NCBI GenBank assembly: GCA_023382535.1
Contig: JAHDWA010000006.1
Location: 124,001 to 188,000 of the forward strand
Reading direction: 5' to 3'
Source: Anaerolineae bacterium
GTDB taxonomy: Bacteria > Chloroflexota > Anaerolineae > 4572-78 > J111
Length of the DNA: 64,000 bases
Shown here one piece after another: positions 18,876 through 28,368 of the stretch. The notes below the pieces were generated by a model. It made no database searches. It had not been told where the DNA came from and saw only the letters and a list, made by a program, of their open reading frames with translations. Within the stretch, counting starts at the first letter, position 1, and every line of letters starts with the position of its first letter. The position numbers and the translations under genes were made by a program.

Positions 18876-20203
18876 TTTGACCTGCCCACTTCTAAATGGC
18901 TTTCAACCAGAGGAAAAGGGTCGGGGCCGGTGATCAGGCGGGCGCCGCGTTTGCGGGTGATATAATTCCAGGCCCACTGAAACAGCACCATGACCCGGTT
19001 ATCGAATTCAATCAAATAAAAGATATGGATAAACACCCACATCAGCCAGGCCACAAAACCGCCAAATTTCAACGATCCTAAATCGGCTACGGCCGCATTT
19101 CGGCCAATCACGGCCAGGCTGCCCGGGTCTCGATAGTGAAATGGGGCCAGGTTCTTCCCTTGAGTCCGGTGTTGGATCAAATCGGCCACGTACTTTCCTT
19201 GCTGCATAGCTACCTGGGCCACGCCGGGGAGGGGTTTGTCACCCTGATGGGAGTAATTGGCCAGGTCGCCAATGACAAATATGTTGGGATGATCGGCAAC
19301 GGTCAGATCAGGCTCGACCATGACCCGCCCGGCCCGGTCTAAGACGACCCCGGTTCGATCAGCCAGAATTTGCCCCAGCGCTGAGGCTTTCATACCCGCC
19401 GCCCATAAAATAGTGTGTGCTCGAAGCTGTTCCGGCTGGCCCTCACCCCGGCGGAAGGTGATGCAGCCGTCCTGGATGTCGGTAACCAGCGTTTTGGTTT
19501 GGACGGTGACTCCCAGTTGAACGAGCGACTGTTCGGCTTTGGCCGACAGTTCGGGAGGATAGGGCGGTAAGACTCTCTCCACGCCCTCCAAAAGCAGAAT
19601 TTTAGCCTCAGCCGGATCAATGTAGCGAAAATCGTTTTTAAGCGTTTTGTGAGCTAATTCAGCCAGAGCGCCAGCCAGCTCTACTCCCGTCGGGCCGCCG
19701 CCGACAATGATAAAAGTGAGCCAGGCCTGCCGTTTCTCTGGATCCGTCTCGCGTTCGGCGGCTTCAAAAGCCAGAAAAATTCGCCGGCGGATTTCGGTTG
19801 CATCCTCGACGGTCTTCAAACCAGGCGCTCGCTGCGCCCATTCCTCGTGACCAAAATAATGGTGGCTCACCCCGGTGGCTACAATCAAGGTGTCATAAGT
19901 TAGCTCGCCATCACGGAGGATTACTCTTCGCTCGTCTGGCTTAAGATCAATCACCTCGCCAATCAATACCCGCGTATTTTTATAGTGGCTCAACACGGCT
20001 CGCAGCGGTGAAGCAATATCGCCGGGAGATAACCCCCCGGTAGCGATTTGATACAGTAGCGGTTGAAAAAGATGGAAGTTTCGTTTGTCAATCACTGTCA
20101 CCTGTACGGGCGCTCGTCCCAAAGCTTTGGCTGCGTATAAGCCGCCAAAGCCGCCGCCAACAATCACGACATGGTGCAGTTGAGTATCTTTATAGCTGTC
20201 CAT
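18872..20203 (-). CDS. ndh: Type II NADH:quinone oxidoreductase (NDH-2)
   Basis: 443 residues with two dinucleotide folds: VIVGGGFGGLYAAKAL near the N-terminus for FAD and FIIVGGGPTGVELAGALAE near 165 for NADH. The segment VIGDLANYSHQGDKPLPGVAQVAMQQG binds FAD ribityl in this family. A hydrophobic C-terminal segment (WLMWVFIHIFYLIEF) probably anchors the protein to the membrane. GGGAGA precedes the ATG. It passes electrons from NADH to quinone without pumping protons. It overlaps the DUF1992 gene by 4 bp. Confidence 0.9.
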   Translation of the reverse strand: MDSYKDTQLHHVVIVGGGFGGLYAAKALGRAPVQVTVIDKRNFHLFQPLLYQIATGGLSPGDIASPLRAVLSHYKNTRVLIGEVIDLKPDERRVILRDGELTYDTLIVATGVSHHYFGHEEWAQRAPGLKTVEDATEIRRRIFLAFEAAERETDPEKRQAWLTFIIVGGGPTGVELAGALAELAHKTLKNDFRYIDPAEAKILLLEGVERVLPPYPPELSAKAEQSLVQLGVTVQTKTLVTDIQDGCITFRRGEGQPEQLRAHTILWAAGMKASALGQILADRTGVVLDRAGRVMVEPDLTVADHPNIFVIGDLANYSHQGDKPLPGVAQVAMQQGKYVADLIQHRTQGKNLAPFHYRDPGSLAVIGRNAAVADLGSLKFGGFVAWLMWVFIHIFYLIEFDNRVMVLFQWAWNYITRKRGARLITGPDPFPLVESHLEVGRSK

Positions 20204-20228
20204 AAACTCTCCCTACCTAATTCTATCC

Positions 20229-21587
20229 TCACAATTTTCTCAACGTCTCAAAAACCACCTGGATGCCAAATCGTAAATTAGCTGTAGCGATACGCTCGTC
20301 AACGCCGTGAATCCGGCTGAGTTCCTGGTTATCAAGCAGCATAGGCATAAAACCATAAGCTTTCATCCCGGCCCGGCGGAAGAAGCGGGAGTCGGTGGCG
20401 CCGGGGGTAAGGTAGGGTGTAACCAATCCCGGCGGGCCGAGGGTGAGAAGGGTATCGGCCAGGGTGCGGAAAAACTCGGTCGTCGAGTCACTGGGTGAAT
20501 GAACGACAGGCATCTCCTCCGCCTCGACCGACACCCGAATATCTTTGATAATAGCCCGGATATCACCCAAAACTGCCGCCGGGTCTTCGCCCGGCAGGAG
20601 ACGGATGTCTAATTTAGCCTCGGCTTGAGCCGGAATGATATTGCTCTTTTGGCCGCTTTGCAGCATGGTCAGGCTGACGGTGTTACGAATGAGCGGGGCA
20701 AAGAGCATATGCTTATCAAGCAGTGGAAAAAGAAAGGGCCAGGTCAGCTTATTCCTGGCGTGGGCAAACAGCAGCGAACGGGGAAAGGCCTGGCTTGGGG
20801 CCAAACTGGCCAGCATCTCGATGACTGGTTGGGTCAGGTGAATGGGCCGGTGCCACTCTGTCAAGCGGGCCAGGGCGCGCACCAGCCGGTCGGAGGCATT
20901 ATTGCCGTTGGGAATTGAGGCATGGCCGGGGGTGCCGTGGGCGGTCAGGCGCACGGTCAGCGCTCCTTTTTCAGCAACGGCAATACTATAAATAAATTGG
21001 CCCTTGGCCGACTGCCTCAGCCCCATCCCGCCCTCATCCCAAACGTACTCGGCCTGGATTAAATCAGGATGATGATCCAGCAGCCAGGCAGCCCCATACC
21101 GGCCGCACGTTTCTTCATCGGCAGCAATCAACAAAATAATGTCTCGCTTGAGCGGGGTGGCGCGGCTTCTAAGCAAGGTCAGGGCTTGCAAGAAAACAAT
21201 CCCCAGCCCCTTATCGTCAAGCGCGCCGCGCCCCCAAACAAAGCCATCTTTAATTTGGCCGCTAAAAGGAGGTACAGACCAATCGGTGGAATTGGCTGGC
21301 ACGACATCGGCGTGGGCGTATAGGAGGCAGGGCGGGGCAGTTGGGTGTGGCAGAGCCGGCAGACGGGCAATCAGATTGGCCCGGCCCGGCGCAGATTCGA
21401 TGATTTGAGGGGTCAGGCCGCGTTCGTGGAGGATTTCGGCCAAGAACTCGATGGCAGTGATTTCGTTGCCGGGCGGGTTGGTGGTGTCAAATTGCAGATA
21501 GCGGCTTAATAATTCGGCTGCTTCGGTTTCAACCACCGTCCATTCGATTTCAGATTTCAAAATTTCGGTTTTGGATTGTGCTAGCAT
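20229..21587 (-). CDS. M20 family metallopeptidase
   Basis: 452 residues. Zinc-site motifs are in order: LLYAHADVVPA (His and Asp), GRGALDDKG (bridging Asp), ADEETCGRYGA (catalytic Glu pair), and a late histidine in SRIHGVDER. A dimerisation domain occupies the middle. The family includes ArgE/DapE-like deacylases and carboxypeptidases; lack of operon context prevents a substrate call. The ribosome site is weak, so the start could be the internal region near TVVETEAAELL. It lies 25 bp upstream of ndh on the same strand. Confidence 0.88.
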   Translation of the reverse strand: MLAQSKTEILKSEIEWTVVETEAAELLSRYLQFDTTNPPGNEITAIEFLAEILHERGLTPQIIESAPGRANLIARLPALPHPTAPPCLLYAHADVVPANSTDWSVPPFSGQIKDGFVWGRGALDDKGLGIVFLQALTLLRSRATPLKRDIILLIAADEETCGRYGAAWLLDHHPDLIQAEYVWDEGGMGLRQSAKGQFIYSIAVAEKGALTVRLTAHGTPGHASIPNGNNASDRLVRALARLTEWHRPIHLTQPVIEMLASLAPSQAFPRSLLFAHARNKLTWPFLFPLLDKHMLFAPLIRNTVSLTMLQSGQKSNIIPAQAEAKLDIRLLPGEDPAAVLGDIRAIIKDIRVSVEAEEMPVVHSPSDSTTEFFRTLADTLLTLGPPGLVTPYLTPGATDSRFFRRAGMKAYGFMPMLLDNQELSRIHGVDERIATANLRFGIQVVFETLRKL

Positions 21588-21706
21588 GGTTTTAGCCGGA
21601 TTTCTGATTTTACCTGCTGCTTGCTGTCAGAAACATTATCGGGATTTTAGATGGAGGTATGATAGCAATCTGAAATCTAAAAGCCAAAATCCAAAACCAA
21701 AATCGG

Positions 21707-22297
21707 TTAGCTGCCTTTTTCGCTGCCGGTAATCCGCCAGACCAGGTACATCCGTTGGAGGGCAGTGAAGTTAGAAAAAATTGCCAGAATCCAGAAGACA
21801 ATAACCAATTGGTTAAACAACAGGCCAACCACCAGGAGAAAGACGCGCTCGAACCGGGTAAACAGGCCATCTTTCAAAGAGATGCCAATGCCTTCGGCGC
21901 GGGCGCGCGCATAACTGACCATAAGCGAGCCGACGGTGGTGGCGTAAATCAAAATCAGCTCCAGCCTTTGGTTTTGCCCGCTTAGATAGATAAACAGCCC
22001 CAAAAAAATGACCGCTTCGGAGTAGCGATCCAGGGTAGAGTCAAGAAACGCCCCGAAACGACTGGTCCGGCCCATCATCCGGGCCAGAGTGCCGTCCATC
22101 GCATCGAACAGGCCGACGATAATAATCAAGATACCTCCCCAAAACAGGTATCCCTGGGCCAATACGACTGCGATGCAGACCATCAAGAAGAAACCAATAA
22201 CTGTAATCGCGTTAGGCGACACCCCGAGCGAACTGAAGAGGCGCGCCGGTGGTTCATAAAGAATGCGGAAATATTTACGTGCTGCTTCGGTGAACAT
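21707..22297 (-). CDS. CDP-alcohol phosphatidyltransferase (PgsA/PIS-like)
   Basis: 196 residues, about five or six membrane helices. The full family signature is present: D-G-T-L-A-R, eight residues, G-A-F-L-D-S-T-L-D. These acidic residues bind metal and CDP-diacylglycerol. AAAGGGTAAG precedes the ATG. It lies 11 bp after a PimA-like glycosyltransferase gene in a minus-strand operon with an acyltransferase, the gene set found around actinobacterial phosphatidylinositol-phosphate synthase. Phosphatidylglycerophosphate or phosphatidylinositol-phosphate products are both possible. Confidence 0.87.
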   Translation of the reverse strand: MFTEAARKYFRILYEPPARLFSSLGVSPNAITVIGFFLMVCIAVVLAQGYLFWGGILIIIVGLFDAMDGTLARMMGRTSRFGAFLDSTLDRYSEAVIFLGLFIYLSGQNQRLELILIYATTVGSLMVSYARARAEGIGISLKDGLFTRFERVFLLVVGLLFNQLVIVFWILAIFSNFTALQRMYLVWRITGSEKGS

Positions 22298-22308
22298 GAC
22301 TTACCCTT

Positions 22309-23514
22309 TCAGCCGGAGGTGATACAAGGCGAACCCAGCCCTGCCTCGACTTGGCCCGGATTTTTGCGTCGAACCCTGGTTTTAACTTCAATAGTTTCTC
22401 GATAAAGTTCTAAGACTTGATCCACAACTAGATCCCAATTGTATTGGCTGGCCTTTAACCGGCCCCGTTGTCCCATTTCTTGGCGCTGCTGGGGCTGGTT
22501 CAGCAATTGGCGCAGGGCTTCAGCCAGGCCTTCCGCCTGTCCAGGCGGGATTAAGCGGCCTTCCTGCCCATCGGCTAGAACGGTGCGGTATCCGGGAATG
22601 TCGGAGGCTACCACGGGCAAGCCAGCCGCCATCGCCTCCAAAAGCACAATGCCAAAGCTTTCACAGCCAAGGGAGGGGGCGCAGAAAATATCAGCCTGGT
22701 GATAAAAAGTGGGCAGTCTCTCTGGAGAGACATAACCCACAAATTCGATTCCCGTTACGAACTGGGCCTCGGCAAGCTTCTGATAAGGCGCGCATTCCCT
22801 GGGAGTAAAAGGACCAACCACCCGCAGGCGTAAACGAGGGTAATCGGGTTTGAGCCTGAGATAGGCCTCTAATAAGGTTTGAAATCCCTTTCGCTTGTCC
22901 AGCCGGCCCACAAATAAAATAGTGGGGGGGCGGTCTGGGTCATCCTCAGCCATGAGGCGATCCCGACCAAAGCGGCTCAGGTCAACGCCGTTGGGAATGA
23001 TGCGATAATCACCGGGAAAGTGTCGGTACGCAAAATCATAGGCTGCCTCAGAAACCGCAATCAGGCTGTCGAGCCGGCGAAAAAATTTGCCAAAAATAGG
23101 CCGGCTGTGAGCATAGAGCCAATTGGGCCGTTCATGGTAAGCGTGAAATGTGCCAACCGTAACTGCCTGGGGCAGCCTACGAGCGTGTAACAGCGCCCAC
23201 CAGGTAAGACTCGGCGTCAACGGCTCGTGCAAGTGAAGCACGTCAAAGGCTTCCCGCTGCAAAATTCGCTTGATGCGGACATAGCTCAAGGGCGACAGAC
23301 CGACCCTGGCCACGGCTCCGGCAATCGGGATAGATACTACCCGGCGCGTCACCGGCCGGGTCTGAGGAATAAAACTTTCCTGCTGGCCGGAACAAGCCGC
23401 TAAAATGTGGACATCGTGTCCATGCTTCCGGGCGCCCCTGGCCAGAGCGATAATATGTTCGGTGACACCGCCGGGATAGGGAAAGTCGTAAGGTGAGATG
23501 AGGGCAATTTTCAT
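22309..23514 (-). CDS. PimA-like family 4 glycosyltransferase
   Basis: 401 residues from the ATG at 23514, which overlaps the stop of the acyltransferase gene (ATGA). The start MKIALISPYDFPYPGGVTEHI is typical of PimA/PimB-type mannosyltransferases. Other motifs: HLHEPLTPSL, the IPNGVDLSRF loop, ILFVGRLDKRKGF, and the E-x7-E signature CESFGIVLLEAMAAGLPVV. The enzyme probably adds a sugar, possibly mannose, to a phosphoinositide-like lipid. The extended start from 23556 is rejected because it runs into the upstream gene. Confidence 0.86.
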   Translation of the reverse strand: MKIALISPYDFPYPGGVTEHIIALARGARKHGHDVHILAACSGQQESFIPQTRPVTRRVVSIPIAGAVARVGLSPLSYVRIKRILQREAFDVLHLHEPLTPSLTWWALLHARRLPQAVTVGTFHAYHERPNWLYAHSRPIFGKFFRRLDSLIAVSEAAYDFAYRHFPGDYRIIPNGVDLSRFGRDRLMAEDDPDRPPTILFVGRLDKRKGFQTLLEAYLRLKPDYPRLRLRVVGPFTPRECAPYQKLAEAQFVTGIEFVGYVSPERLPTFYHQADIFCAPSLGCESFGIVLLEAMAAGLPVVASDIPGYRTVLADGQEGRLIPPGQAEGLAEALRQLLNQPQQRQEMGQRGRLKASQYNWDLVVDQVLELYRETIEVKTRVRRKNPGQVEAGLGSPCITSG

Positions 23515-24386
23515 GAGGCGGGTGAGTCGGCCCAAATGGGTACGGTCACGGACCATTGTTCAGGATTATGGCTAATTGCTTTTTCCATCTCGCTAATGAC
23601 AAATCGCATCCCCGCCGCAACTTGCTCTTCCTCAGGCTTACCCGGTGGCGGCTTAAAAGCGGGCAAGAAATAAGCTTCGTGGGTGTGGTCAGAGTTGCGG
23701 CGGCTGAAACCGACGACTACCGGCGCCCCGGTCTTTAAGGCCAGGCGGACATGGCCGTCGGGTAAATGAGCCGGGTAGCCAAAAAAGTTGACTACCTGGC
23801 CGGTTCCGGTAATATCTCGATCACCGGCCAGCCCGGCTACGCCGCCTTTTTTCAAGGTACGGACCAAATCCAAAAGAGAACCGTCAACAGGAATGAGTTT
23901 TAAGCCGTGACTCATCCGCAGGGCACAGATATACTCAAATAATTCAGGCGGCTCCAGCCGCTCGACCGGAATAGTGATTGCCAGCCCGCGCAGGAGCAGC
24001 GCATAAAGGATCACCTCGATATTTCCGAGATGCGCCGAAATCATCACCAGGCCGCGTCCTTCAGCTAAGGCAGCTTCGACATGCTCCCAACCACTGACTG
24101 TCACCAGTTGTTCCACCGTTTGCCTGTCCAGCGCCGGTAAACGAAAGAGATCAAAGTAGTTGTAAAGAATGTAACTAAAGGTCGTTCTGGCCCGGCGATT
24201 AATTTCGACCTGGCTGGCCTGCGGCCCCAAAATGCGCCGCAGGTTGAGTTGAACCGTGGTCCGGCTCGGTTTATGGAACTGGTAAATTATTCCGCCCAGC
24301 CAGTGGCACAAGGTATACCCCAGGCGGGGCGGTGTTCTGGGCACCAGTACCCCGCCGAGACGATAAAGCATGTAGGTGAGCTTCAT
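23511..24386 (-). CDS. LpxL/HtrB-like lipid acyltransferase (PatA-like context)
   Basis: 291 residues from ATG 24386; a TTG at 24395 would add MSQ and overlap the upstream stop. The H-x4-D/E-like catalytic motif appears as SAHLGNIEV and is followed by IPVERLEPPELF and GLAGDRDITGTG. The LpxL family acylates lipid A in Gram-negatives, but actinobacterial members acylate phosphatidylinositol mannosides. The neighbours (PimA-like GT4, CDP-alcohol transferase) favour the second role. It is coupled to the PimA-like gene by ATGA. Confidence 0.85.
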   Translation of the reverse strand: MKLTYMLYRLGGVLVPRTPPRLGYTLCHWLGGIIYQFHKPSRTTVQLNLRRILGPQASQVEINRRARTTFSYILYNYFDLFRLPALDRQTVEQLVTVSGWEHVEAALAEGRGLVMISAHLGNIEVILYALLLRGLAITIPVERLEPPELFEYICALRMSHGLKLIPVDGSLLDLVRTLKKGGVAGLAGDRDITGTGQVVNFFGYPAHLPDGHVRLALKTGAPVVVGFSRRNSDHTHEAYFLPAFKPPPGKPEEEQVAAGMRFVISEMEKAISHNPEQWSVTVPIWADSPAS

Positions 24387-24391
24387 CTGGC

Positions 24392-25066
24392 TCAATGGAC
24401 ATAAATTTCCCCGATACCCCGCACCATTTTACCGTCGGCGCCTATGGCATCAGCGCCGACGATGTAAGTCCCTGGAACCGGCGGCGCGTTTTCCTCTATC
24501 TCCAAACGACATTCCGTTGTCCCGCTGCAATTGTGTTCACCACCTTTAAGAGAAGTAAGGTTTTGGGTAAAGATACCCCAGGTGAACTCCTGGACTCCGT
24601 TAGGATTCCGCACCACAAAGACAATCTTTACCTCGTCATCCGCCCCAAATTCTTTGCCATCCGGCAGTTCTACCGTAACGGTGGTTTGACTGGGGGGAGG
24701 CTGGGTCGGCGGCGGGGGGGCCGGGGTATTGGTCGGCGGGGGCGGAAGCGGGGTATCGGTGGGGGGGGGAGGCGGTGGGGGGACCGGAGTATCTGTCGGC
24801 AGCGGTGTGGGTGTATCGGTGGGGGGTAAGGGTGTGGGTGTATCGGTTGGCGGGAGCGGGGTCGGCGTATCTGTCGGCGGCAAAGGGGTCGGCGTGTCGG
24901 TCACGGCCGGAGTCGGCGTGACCGTTGGGGTACGATCCAGGGCGAGGATACGCTTGGGTGTTTTGGTGGGGGTGGGCGTCACCTGGCTTACTCTACCCAG
25001 ACTACAAGAAAGGATAGGCGTAAGCACTAGCAGGAGAGCCGGCACTAACAGCAAAAACCTTCTCAT
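24392..25066 (-). CDS. PT-rich predicted lipoprotein
   Basis: 224 residues from ATG 25066 (GAGGG upstream). The signal peptide MRRFLLLVPALLLVL ends in an ILSC lipobox, so the cysteine is probably lipidated. A long linker of TPTPLPPTD repeats follows and then a beta-rich C-terminal domain of about 90 residues (VTVELPDGKEF, then a VRNPNGVQEFTWGIF segment and GTYIVGADAIGADGK). The stop lies just before the acyltransferase start, so it heads the lipid operon. The longer frame to 25270 lacks support. Likely a surface-anchored beta-sandwich protein; the ligand is unknown. Confidence 0.75.
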   Translation of the reverse strand: MRRFLLLVPALLLVLTPILSCSLGRVSQVTPTPTKTPKRILALDRTPTVTPTPAVTDTPTPLPPTDTPTPLPPTDTPTPLPPTDTPTPLPTDTPVPPPPPPPTDTPLPPPPTNTPAPPPPTQPPPSQTTVTVELPDGKEFGADDEVKIVFVVRNPNGVQEFTWGIFTQNLTSLKGGEHNCSGTTECRLEIEENAPPVPGTYIVGADAIGADGKMVRGIGEIYVH

Positions 25067-25258
25067 TAAAACAAAAACCCTCTTACTTTGAAATTTGACC
25101 GGATTATAGCATAGGTTGGGCTGGTTCGTCCAAAGCGTATGAGTTTGGCGGAAACATTCCAAATAAGATTTGCATTGTCTAATCTGGGCCGTCATGGTAA
25201 AATGGCTGTACTCGAAATCTAGGCTTTGGCTGGGGGCCAGCCCTTTCCGACACCTTTT

Positions 25259-28200
25259 ATGACGACACAAGAGTTAGAGCACGACTCGACAGAAATTGTT
25301 AATGAGACGCAGCTTAAAGCTTGGCTGGCGGTTATTGTTCCCGGATTAAAGGCGCGCTGGGGACACTTTTTGGCCGATTTTCCAGCGGGTGAAGCCCCGC
25401 CTGAGTTGGCGGATTGGCTGGCTCTGCTCCACGCTGCCGCTGTGACTCCCTGGAAGATTCCTCACTCCCTCAACCAATTCCTCGGTCCACCCAAAACCAG
25501 CGCCGAATTGCAGCACAGTTGGCTAACCCTGACCCATTTGTTTGGATTGACCTTTCAAGCCGCCCAGGCCGAAGCAGACCGCCTGGATGCTGCTGCCTGG
25601 CAAAGCCTGACCAAGATGCAGAACCGCATTCTCAAAGCTGCCGCTAATTTTTCCCTGGTGCGCGAAAACCGGCCCGATACCGCTATTTTGAGCCGCCGCG
25701 CGCTTTACCTGCAAACGGTAACTGACCTTAATAAGAAGATTGTTGATCGCTCGCACCCTAACGAATTGTTAAACGAAGTAGTGAGCCTGATCCAACGCAA
25801 TTTTGACTACGAATATGTCAATCTCTTTTTATTGAATCCAGGCAAACAACGACTCGAGTTGCAAAATACGGCCTGGAAAAACAGGCCTGTTAAACTCAAA
25901 GAACCGGTTTCACTCGCTGTGGACGAAGCAAGTATCGTGGGCCGTGCGGCCGCGACAGGTCAGGTAGTATGGGTCAACAATATTTCCCAAGATCCTCACT
26001 CCCGATCCCATCCCGCACTGCCGGACATCCAGGCTCAACTGGCGGCTCCCCTGCTGGTCGGCAATAACCTGGTGGGCGTGTTAGACATCGAGAGCAGCCA
26101 GCTTAACGCCTTCAGCGAGGTTGACTACCAAATTGTGGAGGCCCTGGCCACCCATGTGGCGGTAGCCATTGAAAATGCCCGGCTGCAAACAGCCCTTCAA
26201 CGCCGTTTACGCGAACAGACCTTTATCTACGAGAGCACTGTCGCCCTGGGAACTAATCTGGATGGCGAAAACGTGCTAAAGCTGATGACGCAGAAAATCA
26301 CCGAGGCGCTTGATGCCGGGGCCTGCGTGATTTGTAAGATTGACGACAAAGCCATGAACACGACAGCCCTGGCGGAGTACGTGGTCCGCTATCCGGGCAA
26401 TCCGGCCCATACCTGGCGCAAAGTACAAACACCCATCCACTTTTCTAAAGATCCCATTAGCCAGCAACTCTTAAAGGCCAATCGGCCTATTATTGGCCGG
26501 GCTGATCCCGGCAAAGCCAGCGCCGAGCTGGTCTGGCAAATTCCTCAAGGAGGACCGGACCACAAAGCGACCTGGAGCGTCGTGCTGGCCGTCCCGCTGG
26601 AAACCAACAAGCGCATCACCGGCCTGCTGGAAATCTACGACAAAAACTCCAATCGCAACTTTTCCGCCGACGAGATTCAATTCTGCCGTATCCTGGGAAC
26701 CCAAACCGCCATGGCTCTGGAACGGGTCAAGCTTTTTGATGAAACCAGCCAGCGTCTGAGTGAAGTCGCTACGCTGTATACCATGGCCCAGAAAATTGCC
26801 GGTGAACTGGAGTTGCAGACGGTACTGGATATGATCGTCGACTCGCTGCGGCATGCCCTGGGCTGTCGCGGCTGCTGTATTTTTTTGCTTGACCAGAGCG
26901 GCCGTAATCTGAGAATTGAGGCTGCTTCTGGATTAAAGCCACAGTGGCGCAAAATGGCCCAGTTGCGGGTTGGTGAAGGTATTGCCGGCCGGGCGGTGGC
27001 CGAAGCCAGGACGATTTACCTGCCTGATACCCGGCAAGAACCAGGGTTTATTTTTTTCGACGAAGAAGTGCGCTCGTTGATGGTAGCGCCGATGCTGTCG
27101 CACTCGGGGGTTATCGGCGCCATCAACGTGGACGATACCCAGCCGAATGCTTTTGGACCGATGCAGGAGCGTTTATTGACCATTTTCGCCGCCCAGGCCG
27201 GCATTGCGGTTGAAAATGCCCGTCTCTTTGCCAATGTTTCCAAACAGCAGCAGCAAACTCAGGCCATCATCCAATATATGGCCGATGGCCTGCTCTTGAT
27301 TGATGCTCAGGGGGTGATTGTCACCTGCAACCCAGCCCTGGCCATGATGCTGGGTATGCACCCCGGCCAAATTGTCGGCCAGAAAGTGCACTCGCCGGAC
27401 CTGCCCCCGCGCCTGGCTGAGATTACCTCGACCACTACCCATCGGGCCCGGACGGGTGTGCTGTCCAAAGAGATCACCATCGAGACACCGCGCCCGCGCA
27501 CCCTGCAAGTTTTCTCCACCACGGTCATAGACGACAGCGGCACGCCGCTGGGCGAGGTTCGTGTGGTGCATGATATTACCCGGGAGCGCGAATTGGAGCA
27601 GCTCAAAGATGATTTCATGTCTACCATCTCCCACGAATTGCGCACCCCCCTGTTTTCTATTCAAGGCTTTGTCCAATTGATGCAAGAAGACGAAAGCCTG
27701 GACCCCTCCACCCGCCAGGAGTTTCTCTCGATCATTCGCACCCAGGCGGTTCAATTGGGCGAGATGGTCAACAATTTGCTCGACCTGTCCAAATTTGATG
27801 AGGGTAAATTGGAGCTTGAGCGCCAGCGTATCTCCATGCTGGATGTAATTCATCAGACTACCCTCAAACTCCAGGGCTTCGCCCACCAGCAAAAGGTTAA
27901 GCTGACGCCCAAACTGCCGGCCCTGCTGCCGCTGATCAATGGTGACGCCCCCCGGTTGGAGCAGGTACTGACCAACTTAATCGGCAATGCCATTAAATTT
28001 AGTAATGCGGGCGGAGAAGTGGTCGTCTCGGCTTCTACCAACGAGAGCGAACTAAAAATCGAAGTTAAAGATAGCGGTATCGGGATTCCGGCGGACGCGC
28101 TGGATCGTATTTTCTCTCGTTTTTATCAGGTGGAAGATAAAAGCGAGCGTTCGGCCAGGGGGAGCGGGCTGGGCTTGCATATAGCCCAACGGATTGTTAA

Positions 28201-28285
28201 AGCCCATGGAGGGCGAATTTGGGCCGAAAGCGAGGCCGGACAGGGAAGCACTTTTTGTTTTACCCTACCCCTGACAAACCAGTAA
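25259..28285 (+). CDS. Large GAF/PAS sensor histidine kinase
   Basis: 1008 residues from ATG 25259; a TTG at 25226 is less likely. Order: an N-terminal helical region of unknown fold, three GAF domains (about 160-310, 325-490, 510-655), one PAS domain (about 670-780), HisKA with the phospho-acceptor H in SHELRTPLF near residue 792, and HATPase_c with N box GNAIKFSN, G1 DSGIGIP near 938 and G2 GSGLGLHIA. No membrane segment was seen, so it senses a cytoplasmic signal. No response regulator is adjacent. A GAF/PAS kinase of this size is usual in Chloroflexota. Confidence 0.92.
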   Translation: MTTQELEHDSTEIVNETQLKAWLAVIVPGLKARWGHFLADFPAGEAPPELADWLALLHAAAVTPWKIPHSLNQFLGPPKTSAELQHSWLTLTHLFGLTFQAAQAEADRLDAAAWQSLTKMQNRILKAAANFSLVRENRPDTAILSRRALYLQTVTDLNKKIVDRSHPNELLNEVVSLIQRNFDYEYVNLFLLNPGKQRLELQNTAWKNRPVKLKEPVSLAVDEASIVGRAAATGQVVWVNNISQDPHSRSHPALPDIQAQLAAPLLVGNNLVGVLDIESSQLNAFSEVDYQIVEALATHVAVAIENARLQTALQRRLREQTFIYESTVALGTNLDGENVLKLMTQKITEALDAGACVICKIDDKAMNTTALAEYVVRYPGNPAHTWRKVQTPIHFSKDPISQQLLKANRPIIGRADPGKASAELVWQIPQGGPDHKATWSVVLAVPLETNKRITGLLEIYDKNSNRNFSADEIQFCRILGTQTAMALERVKLFDETSQRLSEVATLYTMAQKIAGELELQTVLDMIVDSLRHALGCRGCCIFLLDQSGRNLRIEAASGLKPQWRKMAQLRVGEGIAGRAVAEARTIYLPDTRQEPGFIFFDEEVRSLMVAPMLSHSGVIGAINVDDTQPNAFGPMQERLLTIFAAQAGIAVENARLFANVSKQQQQTQAIIQYMADGLLLIDAQGVIVTCNPALAMMLGMHPGQIVGQKVHSPDLPPRLAEITSTTTHRARTGVLSKEITIETPRPRTLQVFSTTVIDDSGTPLGEVRVVHDITRERELEQLKDDFMSTISHELRTPLFSIQGFVQLMQEDESLDPSTRQEFLSIIRTQAVQLGEMVNNLLDLSKFDEGKLELERQRISMLDVIHQTTLKLQGFAHQQKVKLTPKLPALLPLINGDAPRLEQVLTNLIGNAIKFSNAGGEVVVSASTNESELKIEVKDSGIGIPADALDRIFSRFYQVEDKSERSARGSGLGLHIAQRIVKAHGGRIWAESEAGQGSTFCFTLPLTNQ

Positions 28286-28355
28286 AGTTGGAAGATATGG
28301 AGGATTGGAAATCTTTTCCAACCTTCCAACCCTCTATTCTTCCCTGCTTCCACCC
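28286..28355. repeat. Polypurine/polypyrimidine hairpin repeat (copy 1)
   Basis: GTTGGAAG, GGAGGATTGGAA and then TTTTCCAACC, TTCCAACCC form an imperfect palindrome between the kinase and sirtuin genes. Similar TTGGAAG/CTTCCAA segments occur at about 53.05, 55.36 and 57.5 kb. Confidence 0.55.
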
Positions 28356-28368
28356 TTGAGGTGCAGTT

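Noticed and set aside
24740..24905. Possible CRISPR-like short repeats
   Set aside because: The repeats are in-frame codons of the TPTPLPPTD linker with no spacers of constant size.
24729..25091. Glycine/valine-rich plus-strand frame
   Set aside because: Mirror of the PT-rich linker of the lipoprotein on the minus strand; low complexity only.
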